A DNA stretch of 64,000 bases from Planotetraspora kaengkrachanensis. Lineage in GTDB: Bacteria > Actinomycetota > Actinomycetes > Streptosporangiales > Streptosporangiaceae. Both the position numbers and the translations under genes were made by a program. The stretch is taken from assembly GCF_016862895.1 (NCBI RefSeq), contig NZ_BONV01000003.1, positions 310,001-374,000 on the forward strand. Direction: 5' to 3'. This document shows positions 62,501 through 64,000 of this stretch, piece after piece. The notes under the pieces were generated by a model. That model was not told the DNA's origin and did no database searches. It saw only the letters and a program-made list of their open reading frames with translations. The stretch's first letter is position 1; every line of letters starts with the position of its first letter.

Positions 62501-63130
62501 TCAGCGAACGCCGCGAGGGCGGAACTGGACGCTGATCCGCGGCCCGGTCGGGCGGGCGGTCTTGGGGACGGCGTGCTCCCACGCGCGCTGACAACTGCCG
62601 CCCATCACCAGGAGGTCGCCGTGGCCCAGCTCGTGGCGCAGCGTGGGGCCGCCGCCACGCGGGCGCAGCAGCAGGGCGCGCGGGGTGCCCACCGAGACGA
62701 TGGCCACCATCGTGTCCTCGGAGCTCCCGCGCCCGATGGTGTCCCCGTGCCAGGCCACGCTGTCGCGGCCGTCGCGGTACAGGCACAGGCCCGCGGTGCG
62801 GAAGGGCTCGCCCAGCTCCCGGGCGTAGTGGGCGTCGAGGGCGTCTCTCGCCTCGTCGAGCACCGGGTCGGGCAGGGGCTCGCCCTCGCCGTAGAACTTC
62901 AGCAGCCGCGGGACGTCGACCACCCGGTCGTACATGTGCCGGCGCTCCGCGCGCCAGGGCACGCGCTCGAGGAGCCGCTCGAACAGGGCGTCGGCCCCGG
63001 TCACCCAGCCGGGCCGGACGTCCACCCACGCCCCGTGGTCGAGGACCGTGCGCCGGACCGTCGATCCGAGGAGACCGAGACCGGTCTCCTCGGACCAGCC
63101 GAGGAGAGTTCCCTGGAACGTGTCCGTCAT
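62501..63130 (-). CDS. AlkB-like Fe(II)/2-oxoglutarate dioxygenase
   Basis: 209 aa. The iron site is VAWHGDTIG (HxD) near residue 127 and RAWEHAVPK (His) near 183; the 2-oxoglutarate arginines lie in GPRISVQFRPR at the end. The substrate-side segment LCLYRDGRDSVAWHGD follows AlkB. It removes alkyl groups from DNA or RNA bases. Single gene; no ada or other repair gene nearby. Confidence 0.9.
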   Translation of the reverse strand: MTDTFQGTLLGWSEETGLGLLGSTVRRTVLDHGAWVDVRPGWVTGADALFERLLERVPWRAERRHMYDRVVDVPRLLKFYGEGEPLPDPVLDEARDALDAHYARELGEPFRTAGLCLYRDGRDSVAWHGDTIGRGSSEDTMVAIVSVGTPRALLLRPRGGGPTLRHELGHGDLLVMGGSCQRAWEHAVPKTARPTGPRISVQFRPRGVR

Positions 63131-63217
63131 GAGGCCAGTGTACGCACACTATTCAAACATGCATTCGATCTTCGGTGTGGATCTTGAGGGCTCGCCCGCT
63201 GGGCGCCCACCACCCGC

Positions 63218-64000
63218 TCACCAGGCCACCGGCACCTCGACGAACCCTCCCGTGATGCGGTCGGCGCGAACCGAGAGCCGCTCGTACGGCACCGCCAGGC
63301 GCAGCGCGGGGAAGCGCTGGAAGAGCGAGCCGAACACGGCCTCAAGCTCCACCCGGGCGAGACTCGCGCCCAGGCAGTAATGGATGGCGTAACCGAATCC
63401 GACGTGCGGCTCGGTGCCGTCGCGGCCGATGTCGAACCGGTCGGGCTCGGGGAAGGCCCGCTCGTCCCGGTTGGCCGCGATGGTCGCGAGCATCAGCGCG
63501 TCGCCCGCGCGGATCGTGACGCCGCCGATCTCCGCGTCCTCCCGGGCGTACCGGAGGATGCCGTGCTCACTGGGCGCGGCGACCCGCATGATCTCCTCGA
63601 CCGCGGCCGGGACCAGGGAGGGGTCGCGCAGCAGCGCGTCGCGCTGGGCCGGGTTGCGCAGGAACAGCAGCACGCCGTAGTCGATCTGGTTGACCGTCGT
63701 CTCGTGGCCGGCGAACAGCAGGCCCCCGGCCATCCGGGCGATCTCATCCTCGGGCAGGTCCGCCGCGGCGAGGTCGGAGTAGACGTCCTCCGCGGGGTCG
63801 TCGCGCTTGGCCTGCACGATGGAGTAGGAATACGCCCGCATCTCGGCCTGGGCCGCGGCGGCGCTCTCGGCGTCCTCGAGGGAGGACATCGCGTCGGCGA
63901 GCGAGCGGAACAGATCCCTGTCCGCGTAGGGCACGCCCAGCAGCTCGCAGATCACCTGGATGGGCAGCGGGACGGAGAACTCCTCGTGCAGGTCGAGCGG
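63218..64000 (-). CDS. Cytochrome P450, 5' end outside window
   Basis: 260 residues are visible and the frame stays open at the right edge, so about the N-terminal third is missing. I-helix GGLLFAGHETTVNQ, K-helix EEIMR (ExxR), PERF-like FPEPDRFDIGRDG, and the heme loop FGYAIHYCLGASLARVE with the thiolate Cys. Typical actinobacterial class I P450 of the CYP105/107-like kind. No ferredoxin gene lies between it and AlkB; one may lie beyond the edge. Confidence 0.92.
   Translation of the reverse strand, partial: PLDLHEEFSVPLPIQVICELLGVPYADRDLFRSLADAMSSLEDAESAAAAQAEMRAYSYSIVQAKRDDPAEDVYSDLAAADLPEDEIARMAGGLLFAGHETTVNQIDYGVLLFLRNPAQRDALLRDPSLVPAAVEEIMRVAAPSEHGILRYAREDAEIGGVTIRAGDALMLATIAANRDERAFPEPDRFDIGRDGTEPHVGFGYAIHYCLGASLARVELEAVFGSLFQRFPALRLAVPYERLSVRADRITGGFVEVPVAW

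Overview
The window is a high-GC chromosomal segment with dense coding on both strands, frequent ATGA/GTGA stop-start overlaps and GTG/TTG starts. Its gene families (SecA2, NuoF-like flavoprotein with fused ferredoxin, HxlR/PadR/TetR/MarR regulators, an AA10 chitin-active oxygenase with CBM, a stand-alone LanC-like protein, a DevR/DosR-type redox cluster) point to a filamentous actinomycete. Streptosporangiales is my best guess from overall flavour; nothing in the sequence proves the order or genus. The right edge cuts a cytochrome P450 and the left edge cuts an M23-like gene.

Layout. 1-3.1 kb: an operon of a catalytically dead M23-type exported protein, a ferric-reductase-like haem membrane protein and a NuoF-ferredoxin fusion. 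3.1-6.0 kb: alpha/beta hydrolase, and an MFS exporter with its MarR regulator. 6.0-7.1 kb: a 158-bp MITE with CTAG target duplication next to a gutted ModA-like gene. 7.2-15.6 kb: Dps, CapA-like phosphoesterase, phospholipase C, SRPBCC protein, TenA, lipoprotein, quinone reductase, membrane protein, and an anti-sigma-type ATPase. 15.7-21 kb: secreted SRPBCC protein, SEC-C pseudogene, DUF1992 protein and a 1059-aa ATPase regulator. 22-24.9 kb: VanZ-RDD protein, a PadR-monooxygenase operon with a clear operator, CadD. 24.9-29.8 kb: a scarred accessory stretch with a truncated P-loop kinase and a phage-integrase tail flanking DinB, TPR and a two-component system. 29.8-34.8 kb: FMN reductase with a DrrAB-type ABC exporter, and a QorB-like/HxlR divergent pair. 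35.2 kb: tRNA-Lys(CTT), then a MoxR-VWA pair and a NERD protein. 38.6-45.6 kb: a TetR gene convergent with a four-gene phosphotransferase/acyl-CoA dehydrogenase operon, then a second TetR divergent from a flavin monooxygenase. 45.6-53 kb: DMT transporter, VOC protein, SecA2, a tail-anchored protein with a possible ATT start, the LPMO and the LanC-like protein. 53.2-59.9 kb: a redox/hypoxia-type cluster. 59.9-64 kb: NAD kinase, a His-rich repeat protein, aldo/keto reductase, AlkB-like dioxygenase and P450.

The most coherent system is at 53.7-59.9 kb. Two sequences resembling DevR/DosR boxes (53706, 56703) lie upstream of a PNPOx-like flavoprotein plus zinc alcohol dehydrogenase, and between a CBS-BON/CBS operon and a pair made of a response-regulator-FAD-reductase fusion (no CxxC) and a cNMP-sensing histidine kinase. 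This looks like a signalling unit in which a flavin reductase is wired directly to a phosphorelay.

Regulatory DNA is unusually readable. There are three CTAC-N4-GTAG boxes at exact 22-bp spacing between a TetR and a monooxygenase. A matching TetR palindrome occurs at a regulator and at the acyl-CoA dehydrogenase operon 5 kb away. Three GTGCATGATCACG motifs lie at exact 53-bp spacing upstream of the LPMO. A PadR operator overlays a promoter. All functions are inferred from reading motifs; no database search was run.
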